Notes: generated by a model not told the origin, from the letters alone. A stretch of DNA of 44,232 nucleotides from Bacillota bacterium (GCA_023435435.1 JAEYRW010000156.1:1-44232); one strand, 5' to 3'; shown: positions 7,856 to 16,353, counted from the stretch's first letter. A program made the numbers and translations.

Positions 7856-7872
7856 TATAAGGAGGAGTTGCG

Positions 7873-8655
7873 ATGATCGAGGAAATCCGGAACTACTACG
7901 ACAACTACGACGAGGACGGACGGCTTCTTCTGCGGCATGGGCAGGTGGAGTACCTCACCACCATGCGCTACATCGAAAAATATCTGACACCGGGCGCGCG
8001 GGTGTGCGAAATCGGCGCGGGCACGGGACGCTACAGCCACGCCGTCGCGCGGACGGGCCACCGCGTGGACGCGGTGGAGCTGGTGCCGAAAAACATCCAA
8101 ATCTTCCGGGAAAATGCGCGGCCCGGGGAGGACGTGTCCGTTTCCCAGGGGGACGCCCGGGATTTGTCCTTTCTGCCGGACGGCGCCTACGACATGACGC
8201 TGCTTCTGGGGCCGATGTACCACCTGTTTACCGAGGCGGACAAATTGCGGGCGCTCTCCGAAGCCGTGCGGGTGACAAAACCCGGCGGCATCCTCATGGC
8301 CGCCTACTGCATCGCCGACGCGTCCATCCTCCAGTACGGCTTCATCCGGGGAAACATTCACAACCTCATCGAAATCGGGCTGGTGGACTCCGAGACCTTC
8401 CGGGCCTCCTCCCGGCCCCAGGACGTGTTTGAGCTCCACCGGAAGGAGGACATCGACCGGCTCATGGCGGACTTTTTCACCGATCGGCTCCACTACGTGG
8501 CCACTGATCTTTATACCAACCACATGCGCGAGGCCGTGGACAGCATGGACGACGAGACGTTTTCAATCTACCTGCGGTACCATTTTTCCATCTGTGAGCG
8601 CCCGGACATGGCGGGACTCACCAATCATATTCTGGACATCCACAGGAGGCGTTGA
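7873..8655 (+). CDS. SAM-dependent methyltransferase (class I), copy 1
   Basis: A 260-residue class I methyltransferase. Motif I is V-C-E-I-G-A-G-T-G-R-Y, followed by D-A-V-E-L-V (acidic ribose ligand), G-D-A-R-D-L-S-F-L, Y-D-M-T-L-L-L-G-P-M-Y-H-L and the K-P-G-G-I-L-M turn. The C-terminal third (Q-D-V-F-E-L-H-R-K-E-D) probably forms the substrate-binding part. It starts at ATG with GGAGGAG eight bases before. The next gene is a close paralogue of the same length. The methyl acceptor is unknown; small-molecule methyltransferases of the UbiE/Tam type look like this. SAH made by this enzyme would be a substrate of the nearby mtnN product. Confidence 0.9.
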   Translation: MIEEIRNYYDNYDEDGRLLLRHGQVEYLTTMRYIEKYLTPGARVCEIGAGTGRYSHAVARTGHRVDAVELVPKNIQIFRENARPGEDVSVSQGDARDLSFLPDGAYDMTLLLGPMYHLFTEADKLRALSEAVRVTKPGGILMAAYCIADASILQYGFIRGNIHNLIEIGLVDSETFRASSRPQDVFELHRKEDIDRLMADFFTDRLHYVATDLYTNHMREAVDSMDDETFSIYLRYHFSICERPDMAGLTNHILDIHRRR

Positions 8656-8658
8656 CGC

Positions 8659-9441
8659 ATGATTGAGACGGTTCGGGACTATTACAACGGTTACGATGAG
8701 GACGCGCGGCTGGCGTCCAAGCGCGGTCGGGTGGAGTTTCTGACCACCATGCGCTACATCGAGAAGTACATTGCGCCGGGCGCGCGGGTGTGCGAAATCG
8801 GCGCGGGCACGGGACGCTACAGCCTCGCCCTCGCCCGCATGGGATACCCTGTGGACGCGGTGGAGCTTCTCGAGCACAACATCGACGTCTTCCGGCAAAA
8901 CATGCGGTTGGGCGAGGGTGTGACGGTCCGGCAGGGGGATGCGCGGGATTTATCCTTCCTGAAGGACGGCACTTACGACATGACACTGCTTTTGGGGCCG
9001 CTGTATCATTTATTCACGGAGGCTGACAAATTGCGGGCGCTGTCCGAGGCCCTGCGGGTGACAAAACCCGGCGGCATTCTCATGGTTGCCTACTGCATCG
9101 CCGACGCGACGATCCTCGAGAGCGGCTTTGTCAAGGGGCAAATCGGCGCGCTCATTGAAGGCGGGCTCATCGATCCGGTGACGTTCCGGGCCGCTTCGCG
9201 CCCTGAGGAGGTGTTCGAGCTCCACCGGAAGGAGGACGTCGATGGGCTCATGGCGGGCTTTCCCGCCGAACGTCTCGACTATGTGGCGACGGACCTTTAC
9301 ACCAAGCACATGCGCGCCACCGTGGAGGAAATGGACGACGAGACGTTTTCACTCTACCTGCGCTACCACTTTTCCATTTGCGAGCGGCCCGACATGGTCG
9401 GGATGACCCACCACAGCCTCGACATTCACAGAAAGCGGTGA
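8659..9441 (+). CDS. SAM-dependent methyltransferase (class I), tandem copy 2
   Basis: A 260-residue tandem paralogue of the preceding gene, identical at most positions, including V-C-E-I-G-A-G-T-G-R-Y and M-T-L-L-L-G-P-L-Y-H-L. The differences cluster in the N-terminal cap and the region after the SAM fold, which suggests diverged acceptors. AGGAGG lies within the 3' end of copy 1. The GNAT gene follows two bases after the stop, so all three are co-translated. Confidence 0.9.
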   Translation: MIETVRDYYNGYDEDARLASKRGRVEFLTTMRYIEKYIAPGARVCEIGAGTGRYSLALARMGYPVDAVELLEHNIDVFRQNMRLGEGVTVRQGDARDLSFLKDGTYDMTLLLGPLYHLFTEADKLRALSEALRVTKPGGILMVAYCIADATILESGFVKGQIGALIEGGLIDPVTFRAASRPEEVFELHRKEDVDGLMAGFPAERLDYVATDLYTKHMRATVEEMDDETFSLYLRYHFSICERPDMVGMTHHSLDIHRKR

Positions 9442-9443
9442 AA

Positions 9444-10985
9444 ATGATGAATCACATCGGCACACAGACCATCGAAACAGGACGGCTTATTCTGCGCAGG
9501 TTCCGGGAAGACGACGCCGAGGCGCAGTTCGAAAACTGGGCAAACGATCCGGAGGTGACGCGGTTTCTGCACTGGGAGGCGCACAAGACCGTCGACGAAT
9601 CCCGGGCGGCCATCGCCCGCAGGCTTGAAAAGTACGGGAAGCCGGATGCTTACATGTGGGCAATCACATCGAAGGACGGCGCGCTCATGGGCGCGATCTC
9701 CGCGCACATCGAGAGCGAGACGGATTCCATCGCCATGGCGGGCTACTGCCTCGGGCGCGCGTTTTGGGGGAAGGGCTACATGACCGAGGCCCTGAAGGCC
9801 GTCCTGGAATACATGTTCCTGCGCGTGGGCGTCAACCGGATAGAGGCGGTGCACGCGGTGGAAAACCCGGCTTCCGGGGCGGTAATGCGCAAGGCGGGCA
9901 TGCTGCGGGAGGGTCGGCTCCGGCAGGCGTACAGAAACCACGCGGGCTACCACGACGGGGAACTCTACGGACTGGTGCGCGAGGACTGGGACATCCGGCG
10001 CGAGATGGATTTCTACAATGCGCTGCCGGTGGATTTTCGGGACTTCATCGAGCCGGGGGAGCTGAGCGACGGGGAAATCTCGCTGGCTCTTTCGAAGAAG
10101 TCTCCCGCCATTCCGGAAAAGAAGTGGGTGCCGTCCTATGAATTCGATATCGTGAAGGACGGCGCCAAGGTCGGGCACATCGGGCTGCGCATCGGCTACA
10201 CCGACGGGCTTTATTACGGCGGGCAGATCGGCTACGGTGTGGACGAAGCCTGTCGCGGGCGCGGATACGCGGGCCGGGCATGCGCGCTTTTGAAGCCCGT
10301 GCTGCGGGCACACGGCATGAGAATCGCCCTCATTACCAACGATGTGAACAACCTCGCTTCCCGCCGTGTGTGCGAGAAGCTGGGCGCGCGGCATGTGCGC
10401 GCGGCGACGCTGCCCGATTGGCACGATCTCTATGCGGAGGGGCACCGCGCGGAAAACATTTACGAGTGGGCCATCGACGAACCTGGGGACGAAATCCGGC
10501 GGGAGATGGATCGCTATGCGGTGCTCCCGGCGCGCTTTGACGGCTTTATCGAGCCGGGGTTGCTGACGGACGGCACGGTCGAACTCGTCTGCACGCTGAA
10601 GACGCCGGCCAATCCGGAAAAGAAATGGGCGCCCTCCTACACCTTCGAGATTCGCGCGGACGGCGCGCGGGTGGGCGAGGCGAATCTGCGCATCGGCTTC
10701 AGCGACGGGCTCTATTACGGCGGGCACATCGGCTACCACATGGACGAGGGGCGCAAGGGCCGCGGCTACGCGGGCCGCGCGTGCGCGCTTCTGACATCCG
10801 TCATGCGCGCCCACGGGATGACCGCGGCGCTCATTTCCAACGACGTGAAGAACGCGGCCTCCCGCCGGGTGTGCGAAAAGCTGGGCGCGCGCCTCATCCG
10901 CACGGCGCGGGTGCCGGAACCCCACGATCTGTACGCGGCCGGGCTCCGCTGGGTAAACATTTACGAATGGAATTTCGGAGGTTAA
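9444..10985 (+). CDS. Triple-GNAT acetyltransferase fusion
   Basis: A 513-residue protein with three GNAT-fold domains. Domain 1 (about 1-178) is RimJ/RimL-like: R-L-I-L-R-R-F, L-G-R-A-F-W-G-K-G-Y-M-T-E-A, N-P-A-S-G-A-V-M-R-K-A-G. Domains 2 (about 185-345) and 3 (about 352-513) are near-copies of each other, each with G-L-Y-Y-G-G-x-I-G-Y, a C/K-R/G-R-G-Y-A-G-R-A-C-A-L-L acetyl-CoA loop and N-x-A-S-R-R-V-C-E-K-L-G-A. It follows the second methyltransferase by two bases. Substrates are unknown; the Q/R-x-x-G-x-G/A loops suggest all three domains can bind acetyl-CoA. Confidence 0.88.
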   Translation: MMNHIGTQTIETGRLILRRFREDDAEAQFENWANDPEVTRFLHWEAHKTVDESRAAIARRLEKYGKPDAYMWAITSKDGALMGAISAHIESETDSIAMAGYCLGRAFWGKGYMTEALKAVLEYMFLRVGVNRIEAVHAVENPASGAVMRKAGMLREGRLRQAYRNHAGYHDGELYGLVREDWDIRREMDFYNALPVDFRDFIEPGELSDGEISLALSKKSPAIPEKKWVPSYEFDIVKDGAKVGHIGLRIGYTDGLYYGGQIGYGVDEACRGRGYAGRACALLKPVLRAHGMRIALITNDVNNLASRRVCEKLGARHVRAATLPDWHDLYAEGHRAENIYEWAIDEPGDEIRREMDRYAVLPARFDGFIEPGLLTDGTVELVCTLKTPANPEKKWAPSYTFEIRADGARVGEANLRIGFSDGLYYGGHIGYHMDEGRKGRGYAGRACALLTSVMRAHGMTAALISNDVKNAASRRVCEKLGARLIRTARVPEPHDLYAAGLRWVNIYEWNFGG

Positions 10986-10999
10986 ATCTTCCGTATATG

Positions 11000-11008
11000 T
11001 GTTATAAT
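11000..11008 (+). promoter_or_regulatory. Extended -10 promoter before the flavoprotein gene
   Basis: TGTTATAAT (TGn plus a perfect TATAAT) just after the GNAT stop and 27 bases before the next ATG; no good -35 is visible. Confidence 0.55.
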
Positions 11009-11034
11009 GGACGCATAGGAAGGAGGGCTTGCCC

Positions 11035-12507
11035 ATGAAAACATACGACATCGCGGTCGTCGGCTCGGGTTCCGGGTTGATGATCGCGGAGGCCGCGCTT
11101 TCCGCGGGGCTTTCCTGCGCCATTGTTGAAAAGGCGAAGTTTGGCGGGACGTGCCTCAACAAGGGCTGCATCCCCTCGAAGATGCTGGTGTATCCGGCGG
11201 ACCTCATCCGCGAGGCGGGGGACGCGGCGCGCATCGGCCTCGGCTTTCAGCGGCCTGAAATTGATTGGGAGCGGATTTCAACCCGCGTCTGGCGGCAGAT
11301 CGGCCACAACGTGCAGATCGAAAAGAGTCTCGACGGCATCGAAAACCTGGGCGTCTACAAGGGCACGGCGGAATTCACCGCGCCGTACGTCATGCGCGTC
11401 AGGAGCGCCGACGGCACGCATTCCGAGGATTTCCGGGCGGACAAAATCGTGCTCGCCGCGGGTGCGCGCTCGTTCGTACCGCCCGTGGAGGGGCTGGAGG
11501 AGGCGGGCTACGTCACCAGCGAGCTGTTCTTCGGGGAGAAATATCCCAAGACGCCGTGGGGGAGCCTCGTCATCGTGGGCGGCGGCGCCATCGGCGCGGA
11601 GTTTGCGCACATTTTCTCCGCCCTGGGAACCAAGGTTACCCTCGTCGAAATGCGGGAAAACATCGTGCCCACCGAGGAGGAGGAAGTGAGCGAGTTTGTC
11701 GCGCGGAACTTCCGGAAGAATGGCATCGAGATTGTGGCGGGGGCCAAGGTTCTGAAGGCCGCGTCCGGGCCGGAGGGGAAGAGCGTGCTCGTGGAGGACG
11801 TGAACACGGGGGAGCGGCGGACGATTTCCTGCGACGAGATTTTCGTGAGCGCCGGCGTAAGGTCCAACGGCGACCTTCTGAATCTCCCGGCGGCGGGCGT
11901 TGAAACCGACGGGCGCGGCTATGTCGAGACCGACGAGTACCTCGAGACCAACGTCAAGGGCGTCTACGCCATCGGCGACATCAACGGCAAATACCAGTTC
12001 CGGCACAAGGCCAATTACGAGGCCACCATCCTCGTTCAGAACCTGTTTGGCGGCGCGCACAAGGCTGCGCGCTACGACGCGGTGCCCTGGGCGATCTTTA
12101 CCTGGCCGCAGGTGGGGCACGTGGGCATCACCGAGCGCGAGGCGCGGGAAAAGGGCATCCGCTACGGCGTGGCGCGCAACTACTACTCGTCCATCGCGGG
12201 CGGCATTGCCATGGGCATCTCCGAGCATTCGGCGGACAACGGCTTTGCGAAGATCATTCTCGGGCGCGACATGCGCATTCTGGGGGCGCACATCGCCGGG
12301 CCCTACGCCTCCATGCTGGTGCAGCCCTTTGTGTACCTCATGAACGCCGGCACGCCCTGCCCCGACGTCCGCATGGCGGGCGGATACCGGCGGGCCGACT
12401 GCCCCACCATGGGCACGGTGGATCCGGTGACGGAATCGATGGTCATTCACCCATCCATGAACGAGCTGGCCGCCTGGGCCATCGAGGATGTGGAGTGGGC
12501 CGACTGA
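11035..12507 (+). CDS. Dihydrolipoamide dehydrogenase-family flavoprotein disulfide reductase
   Basis: A 490-residue class I pyridine nucleotide-disulfide oxidoreductase. It has an FAD-binding G-S-G-S-G near the N-terminus, redox cysteines Cys40 and Cys45 in GGTCLNKGCIPSK, an NAD(P) Rossmann segment V-I-V-G-G-G-A-I-G-A-E (from about 179), the second FAD motif V-Y-A-I-G-D-I-N-G, and a C-terminal His472/Glu477 dyad (HPSMNE), as in lipoamide dehydrogenase. AAGGAGGG lies upstream of the ATG; a TTG two codons earlier is less likely. No lipoyl-dependent complex is encoded nearby. Instead a [FeFe]-hydrogenase-like protein follows 19 bases downstream, suggesting a dedicated redox pair. Mercuric or other substrate reductases of the same fold are alternatives. 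Confidence 0.88.
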   Translation: MKTYDIAVVGSGSGLMIAEAALSAGLSCAIVEKAKFGGTCLNKGCIPSKMLVYPADLIREAGDAARIGLGFQRPEIDWERISTRVWRQIGHNVQIEKSLDGIENLGVYKGTAEFTAPYVMRVRSADGTHSEDFRADKIVLAAGARSFVPPVEGLEEAGYVTSELFFGEKYPKTPWGSLVIVGGGAIGAEFAHIFSALGTKVTLVEMRENIVPTEEEEVSEFVARNFRKNGIEIVAGAKVLKAASGPEGKSVLVEDVNTGERRTISCDEIFVSAGVRSNGDLLNLPAAGVETDGRGYVETDEYLETNVKGVYAIGDINGKYQFRHKANYEATILVQNLFGGAHKAARYDAVPWAIFTWPQVGHVGITEREAREKGIRYGVARNYYSSIAGGIAMGISEHSADNGFAKIILGRDMRILGAHIAGPYASMLVQPFVYLMNAGTPCPDVRMAGGYRRADCPTMGTVDPVTESMVIHPSMNELAAWAIEDVEWAD

Positions 12508-12526
12508 CGCTGACGGGAGACGAAAG

Positions 12527-13768
12527 ATGAAGACATTCAAGGAACTGTACGAGCGGGCCGCGGCGCTGGCCCTTGATCCGGCCCAGTTGGAGAAAGCGCG
12601 GGGGGAATATGATCCGCGTCACCTGGACTGCCTCCTGAACCCGCAAAAGTGTCCGGTGGTGATCCGCGCGGGGAACTGCGACTGTGACGCGACGCACCGC
12701 GCGGAATGCGCGGCCCGTTGCGCGTTCGACGCCATGTCCGTGGGCGCGGACGGGAACATCGAGATCGATCCGGCCAAGTGCGTCGGCTGCGCGGGCTGCG
12801 TGGACGCGTGCGAGAAAAAGAACATCGCGGCGAGCACGGACGTGGTGGCGGCCCTGCGGGCGGTGCGCGCGGCCAAGGGTCTAAAGTATGCGCTCATCGC
12901 GCCCGCGTATCTGGGTCAGTTTTCCGAGGCGGTGACGCCGGGGAAGCTCCGCACCGCATTCAAGGCGGCCGGCTTCGACGGCATGATCGAGGTGGCGCTG
13001 TTCGCGGACATCCTCACCCTCAAGGAAGCGCTGGAGTTCGACAAAAGTATCACCACCGAGGCGGACTATCAGCTCACCAGCTGCTGCTGCCCCATGTGGA
13101 TCGCCATGATCCGCAAGGTGTATGCGGAGCTGATGGGCCACGTGCCGGGCTCGGTTTCGCCCATGGTGGCGTGCGCGCGCACGGTGAAGGCGCTCTACCC
13201 CGACGCGGTGACGGTGTTCGTGGGCCCCTGCCTTGCCAAGAAGGCCGAGGCCCGGGAAAAGGACCTCGCAGGGGCGGTGGATTTCGTGCTCACGTTTGAG
13301 GAAACCAAGTCCATCTTCGACCTGCTCGGCATCGATCCCGCCGAGATGGAGGAAAGCGAGAAGGATCATGCCTCCCGGGCGGGACGCGTGTATGCGCGCA
13401 CGGGCGGGGTGAGCGAGGCGGTGACGGAGACGGTAAGGCGCATCAGTCCCAACCGCCCCATTGCCGTCAAAACCCGCCAGGCGGACGGCGTGCCCGCGTG
13501 CCGGGCCATGATGAACGAAATCCGCGCCGGACAGGGCGGCGCGAACTTCTACGAGGGCATGGGCTGCGTGGGCGGCTGCGTGGGCGGCCCCCGGGCCGTG
13601 ACGCCCAGGGAGCAGGGCCGCGAGGCGGTGAACGCCTACGGGGAAAAGGCCCAGTACCGGACGCCCGCCGAGAACCCGTACGTGACGGAGCTTCTCCACA
13701 GGCTGGGCTTTGACACCATTGAAAGCCTGCTCGAAAAGGACGAGATTTTTACCAGGCATTTCGACTGA
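12527..13768 (+). CDS. [FeFe]-hydrogenase-family iron-sulfur protein with H-cluster motifs
   Basis: A 413-residue protein. The N-terminal ferredoxin-like part has Cys at 51, 53, 61, 65 and at 85, 88, 91, 95 (CVGCAGCVDAC), fitting two [4Fe-4S] clusters. The C-terminal hydrogenase domain carries all three H-cluster signatures: TSCCCPMW (Cys186-188), VGPCLAKK (Cys235) and GMGCVGGCVGG (Cys347, Cys351). Canonical L2 has a Met or Thr-Ala near the Cys and L1 has a Pro after CC; here L1 has an extra Cys. It lacks the long N-terminus of catalytic monomeric enzymes, so it may be a sensory or group B/D-type member. It is cotranscribed with the flavoprotein disulfide reductase. Maturases HydE/F/G are not in the window. 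Confidence 0.88.
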   Translation: MKTFKELYERAAALALDPAQLEKARGEYDPRHLDCLLNPQKCPVVIRAGNCDCDATHRAECAARCAFDAMSVGADGNIEIDPAKCVGCAGCVDACEKKNIAASTDVVAALRAVRAAKGLKYALIAPAYLGQFSEAVTPGKLRTAFKAAGFDGMIEVALFADILTLKEALEFDKSITTEADYQLTSCCCPMWIAMIRKVYAELMGHVPGSVSPMVACARTVKALYPDAVTVFVGPCLAKKAEAREKDLAGAVDFVLTFEETKSIFDLLGIDPAEMEESEKDHASRAGRVYARTGGVSEAVTETVRRISPNRPIAVKTRQADGVPACRAMMNEIRAGQGGANFYEGMGCVGGCVGGPRAVTPREQGREAVNAYGEKAQYRTPAENPYVTELLHRLGFDTIESLLEKDEIFTRHFD

Positions 13769-13781
13769 CATTGTGCGATGG

Positions 13782-13808
13782 CCGCCGCCCGGTGGGGCGG
13801 CGGTTTTC
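13782..13808 (+). terminator. Intrinsic terminator after the hydrogenase-like gene
   Basis: CCGCCGCCC, loop GGTG, GGGCGGCGG, then TTTTC: a perfect nine-pair stem 14 bases past the stop. Confidence 0.88.
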
Positions 13809-13940
13809 TGTGCCTAATTTGCAGGAATTGCAATACGGTCGTTCAAATTCGGGCGCCCTGTTTGTTAACTTTGCATGGTGGAGATTGCATAATATACAGG
13901 ATGTGTATAAACATCAATAAAAAATAACATAAACAGGGGA

Positions 13941-13969
13941 TTGACGGGGGAGATGCGGAGTGCTAATGT
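13941..13969 (+). promoter_or_regulatory. Promoter of the second amino-acid ABC operon
   Basis: TTGACG, 17 bases, TAATGT, within an A/T-rich stretch (about 13861-13983) that contrasts with the surrounding GC-rich DNA. TATAAA lies slightly downstream at non-standard spacing. Confidence 0.55.
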
Positions 13970-13983
13970 ATAAATATAAAAAG

Positions 13984-14011
13984 AGGACGCGGGTGTCACG
14001 GCGTCCTTTTT
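13984..14011 (+). terminator. Terminator-like hairpin in the leader of the second ABC operon
   Basis: AGGACGC/GCGTCCT, a perfect seven-pair stem with a ten-base loop, followed by a run of T. It starts about ten bases after the expected transcription start and ends before the Shine-Dalgarno GAGGAGG. It could attenuate or protect the 5' end of the mRNA. Confidence 0.6.
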
Positions 14012-14039
14012 GCGCACAAATTTGAGGAGGGGTTCATCC

Positions 14040-14828
14040 ATGAGAAAACTCATCGCGGTTGTTTCTGCATTGGCTCTCGTTTTCGCGTTCTCCGGCGCGG
14101 CCCTCGCGGAAGGGTTGACGCTCAAGGAAGGCGTTTTGCAGGTGGGCATGGAGATTGGCTATCCGCCCATGGAATACCTCGACGAGGACGGCACCACGCC
14201 CATCGGCTTTGACGTGGAAGTGGCCTACGAGCTGGGCGCGCGTCTGGGGATTGATGTGGAGCTGGTGGACACCGCGTGGGACGGCATCTTCGCCTCTCTG
14301 GACGCGGACCGGTACGACCTCATTCTCTCATCCGTCTCCATCACGCCCGAGCGGCAGGAGAACTACAACCTGACCCGCCCCTACATTGCCAACAAGCTGG
14401 TTCTGGTGGTGGCCAACGATCTGGGCATCGCCTCGCCGGAGGACCTGGCCGACCACAGCGTGGCGGTGCAGGCGGAGACCACCTCCGACGACTATATGAA
14501 GACGAAGATGGCCGAGGGCCTCGAAGTGGGCGACTACTACGTCTATGACAAAATCATTCAGTGCTTTGACGAGCTTAAGCTGGGCCGCGTGGACGCGGTG
14601 CTGGTGGACAGCGTGGTGGCGGCCTACTACATCGGCGCGGACGCGGACAAGTACTCCATCGTATGGGAAAACGACGAGGCCGAGCCTCTGGGCATCTGCC
14701 TCAAGAAGGGCAACGACGCGCTGACCCAGGCCGTGGAGGATGCCATCGATTCCATGTACGCGGATGGCACCATGTCCGAGATTGCCATCAAGTTCTTCGG
14801 GTATGACACCACGGCGGGCGTCCGCTGA
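14040..14828 (+). CDS. Amino-acid ABC transporter substrate-binding protein (second system)
   Basis: A 262-residue family-3 binding protein. The signal peptide MRKLIAVV to AALAEG has no lipobox Cys. Landmarks are V-G-M-E-I-G-Y-P-P-M-E, G-F-D-V-E-V-A-Y-E-L-G, W-D-G-I-F-A-S-L, I-L-S-S-V-S-I-T-P-E-R and A-V-Q-A-E-T-T-S-D-D. The D-W-D-G-I pattern matches polar or cystine/glutamine-type binders; the exact ligand is unknown. GAGGAGG lies ten bases upstream. It is first in an operon with permease and ATPase. Confidence 0.93.
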   Translation: MRKLIAVVSALALVFAFSGAALAEGLTLKEGVLQVGMEIGYPPMEYLDEDGTTPIGFDVEVAYELGARLGIDVELVDTAWDGIFASLDADRYDLILSSVSITPERQENYNLTRPYIANKLVLVVANDLGIASPEDLADHSVAVQAETTSDDYMKTKMAEGLEVGDYYVYDKIIQCFDELKLGRVDAVLVDSVVAAYYIGADADKYSIVWENDEAEPLGICLKKGNDALTQAVEDAIDSMYADGTMSEIAIKFFGYDTTAGVR

Positions 14829-14890
14829 ACAAGCATGCGCCGGGCCCGCCGTGCGGCGGGCCGGGCAGCGATTGACCGGAGGCGCGTGAT

Positions 14891-15550
14891 ATGGAGAAAC
14901 TTCAGCAGATGATCGGGTGGCTGCCCGCGCTTTTTGAGGCGACGAAAATAACGCTTTCGCTCACAGTGCTCGCGGTGAGCTGCGGGCTGATTTTGAGCGT
15001 CTTTCTTGCCCTCGGGAAGATCTCGAAATCGAAGATACTCAACGCCGTCTGCAACGCGTACATCTTCTTTTTCAGGGGCACGCCGCTTCTGATGCAGATT
15101 TTCTTCATCTATTATGCGCTGCCCCTCATCAACCCCGCGCTCACCATCCGGGACCGCTTTGTGGCCGCGTGGATCGCCTATTCCCTCAACTCGGGGGCGT
15201 ATCTCGCCGAGATCATCCGCGCGGCCATCCAGTCCATCGACAAGGGGCAGTTCGAGGCCGCGCGGGTTCTGGGCATGAGCTACGCAAAGACCATGCGGCT
15301 CATCATCATTCCCCAGTCCATCCGGCGGCTCATCCCGCCGGTGGGCAACGAGTTCATCATGGTCATCAAGGATACGTCCCTGGTTTCCTCCATCGCGCTG
15401 GTGGACCTCATGAAAAAGACGAGCCAGATCATGTCCTCCAGCGCCAGTCCGCTCGTCTATCTGCCCGCGATGGTGATCTATCTGGTCATCACGGCGGTGT
15501 TCACGTATCTGTTCAACCGGCTGGAGAAGAAATTCAGCGTGTATCAGTGA
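14891..15550 (+). CDS. Amino-acid ABC transporter permease (second system)
   Basis: A 219-residue HisMQ-family permease with F-F-R-G-T-P-L-L-M-Q-I and the EAA loop Q-F-E-A-A-R-V-L-G-M-S. About five helices. The start has GGAGG close by. Length is typical, and it lacks the extra N-terminal helix seen in the first system's permease. Confidence 0.93.
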   Translation: MEKLQQMIGWLPALFEATKITLSLTVLAVSCGLILSVFLALGKISKSKILNAVCNAYIFFFRGTPLLMQIFFIYYALPLINPALTIRDRFVAAWIAYSLNSGAYLAEIIRAAIQSIDKGQFEAARVLGMSYAKTMRLIIIPQSIRRLIPPVGNEFIMVIKDTSLVSSIALVDLMKKTSQIMSSSASPLVYLPAMVIYLVITAVFTYLFNRLEKKFSVYQ

Positions 15551-15562
15551 GGGGGCGGGGCG

Positions 15563-16330
15563 ATGGAAGCTGTTGAGATGATCCGCGCGGAGCACGTGGA
15601 CAAGCTGTTCGGGAGCCTGCACGTCTTAAAGGATGTGAGTCTTTCCATCAACAAGGGGGACGTGGTGTGCATCATCGGGCCTTCGGGTTCGGGGAAGTCC
15701 ACGTTTCTGCGCTCACTCATTCACCTTGAGAAGATCACGCGGGGCAGGATCATCATCGAGGGGGAGACCCTCGACGACCGGGAGAACGGTGTCAACCGCG
15801 TCAAGCTCACCGCCCGGGAAAAGAGCGCGATCCTCTTGCGCATGGGCATGGTGTTCCAGTCCTTCAACCTGTTCCCGCACAGGACGGTGCTCCAGAACGT
15901 GATGATCGCGCCGGTGAACGTGAAGGGCATGCCCGCCAAAAAGGCGGAGGAAATCGCCCGCGCGCTCATTGGGCGGGTGGGGCTGTCCGAGAAGGTGAAC
16001 GAGTACCCGTCCCGGCTCTCGGGCGGACAGCAGCAGCGCGTCGCCATCGCCCGGGCGCTTGCCATGCAGCCGGAAATCATGCTCTTTGACGAGCCGACCA
16101 GCGCCCTCGACCCGGAATTGGTGGGCGAGGTTCTGTCGGTGATCAAGTCCCTGGCGGACGAGGGAATGACCATGATCGTCGTGACCCACGAGATGGGGTT
16201 CGCGCGGGAGGTGGCCGACCGGGTGATCTTCATGGACGCGGGAACCATCGCGCAGGAAGGGCCGCCCTGCGAAATCTTCGGAAACCCTGAAAATCCGCGA
16301 CTGAAGCAATTTTTGCAAAGCGTTCTATAG
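15563..16330 (+). CDS. Amino-acid ABC transporter ATP-binding protein (second system)
   Basis: A 255-residue HisP/GlnQ-type ATPase. It has Walker A GPSGSGKST, signature LSGGQQQR, Walker B IMLFDEPTSALDPE and THEMGFARE. The insert before the Q-loop (R-E-N-G-V-N-R-V-K-L-T) is normal for the HisP subfamily. GGGGCGGGG precedes the ATG. It ends one base before the terminator. Confidence 0.94.
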   Translation: MEAVEMIRAEHVDKLFGSLHVLKDVSLSINKGDVVCIIGPSGSGKSTFLRSLIHLEKITRGRIIIEGETLDDRENGVNRVKLTAREKSAILLRMGMVFQSFNLFPHRTVLQNVMIAPVNVKGMPAKKAEEIARALIGRVGLSEKVNEYPSRLSGGQQQRVAIARALAMQPEIMLFDEPTSALDPELVGEVLSVIKSLADEGMTMIVVTHEMGFAREVADRVIFMDAGTIAQEGPPCEIFGNPENPRLKQFLQSVL

Positions 16331-16353
16331 CGGGCCGTGAGGCCCGTTTTTTT
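16331..16353 (+). terminator. Intrinsic terminator of the second ABC operon
   Basis: CGGGCC, loop GTGA, GGCCCG, seven T, directly after the stop codon. Confidence 0.9.

Noticed and set aside
9426..11234. Minus-strand open frame of 602 codons over the triple-GNAT gene
   Set aside because: Antisense shadow; the plus strand has clear GNAT motifs and ribosome sites.
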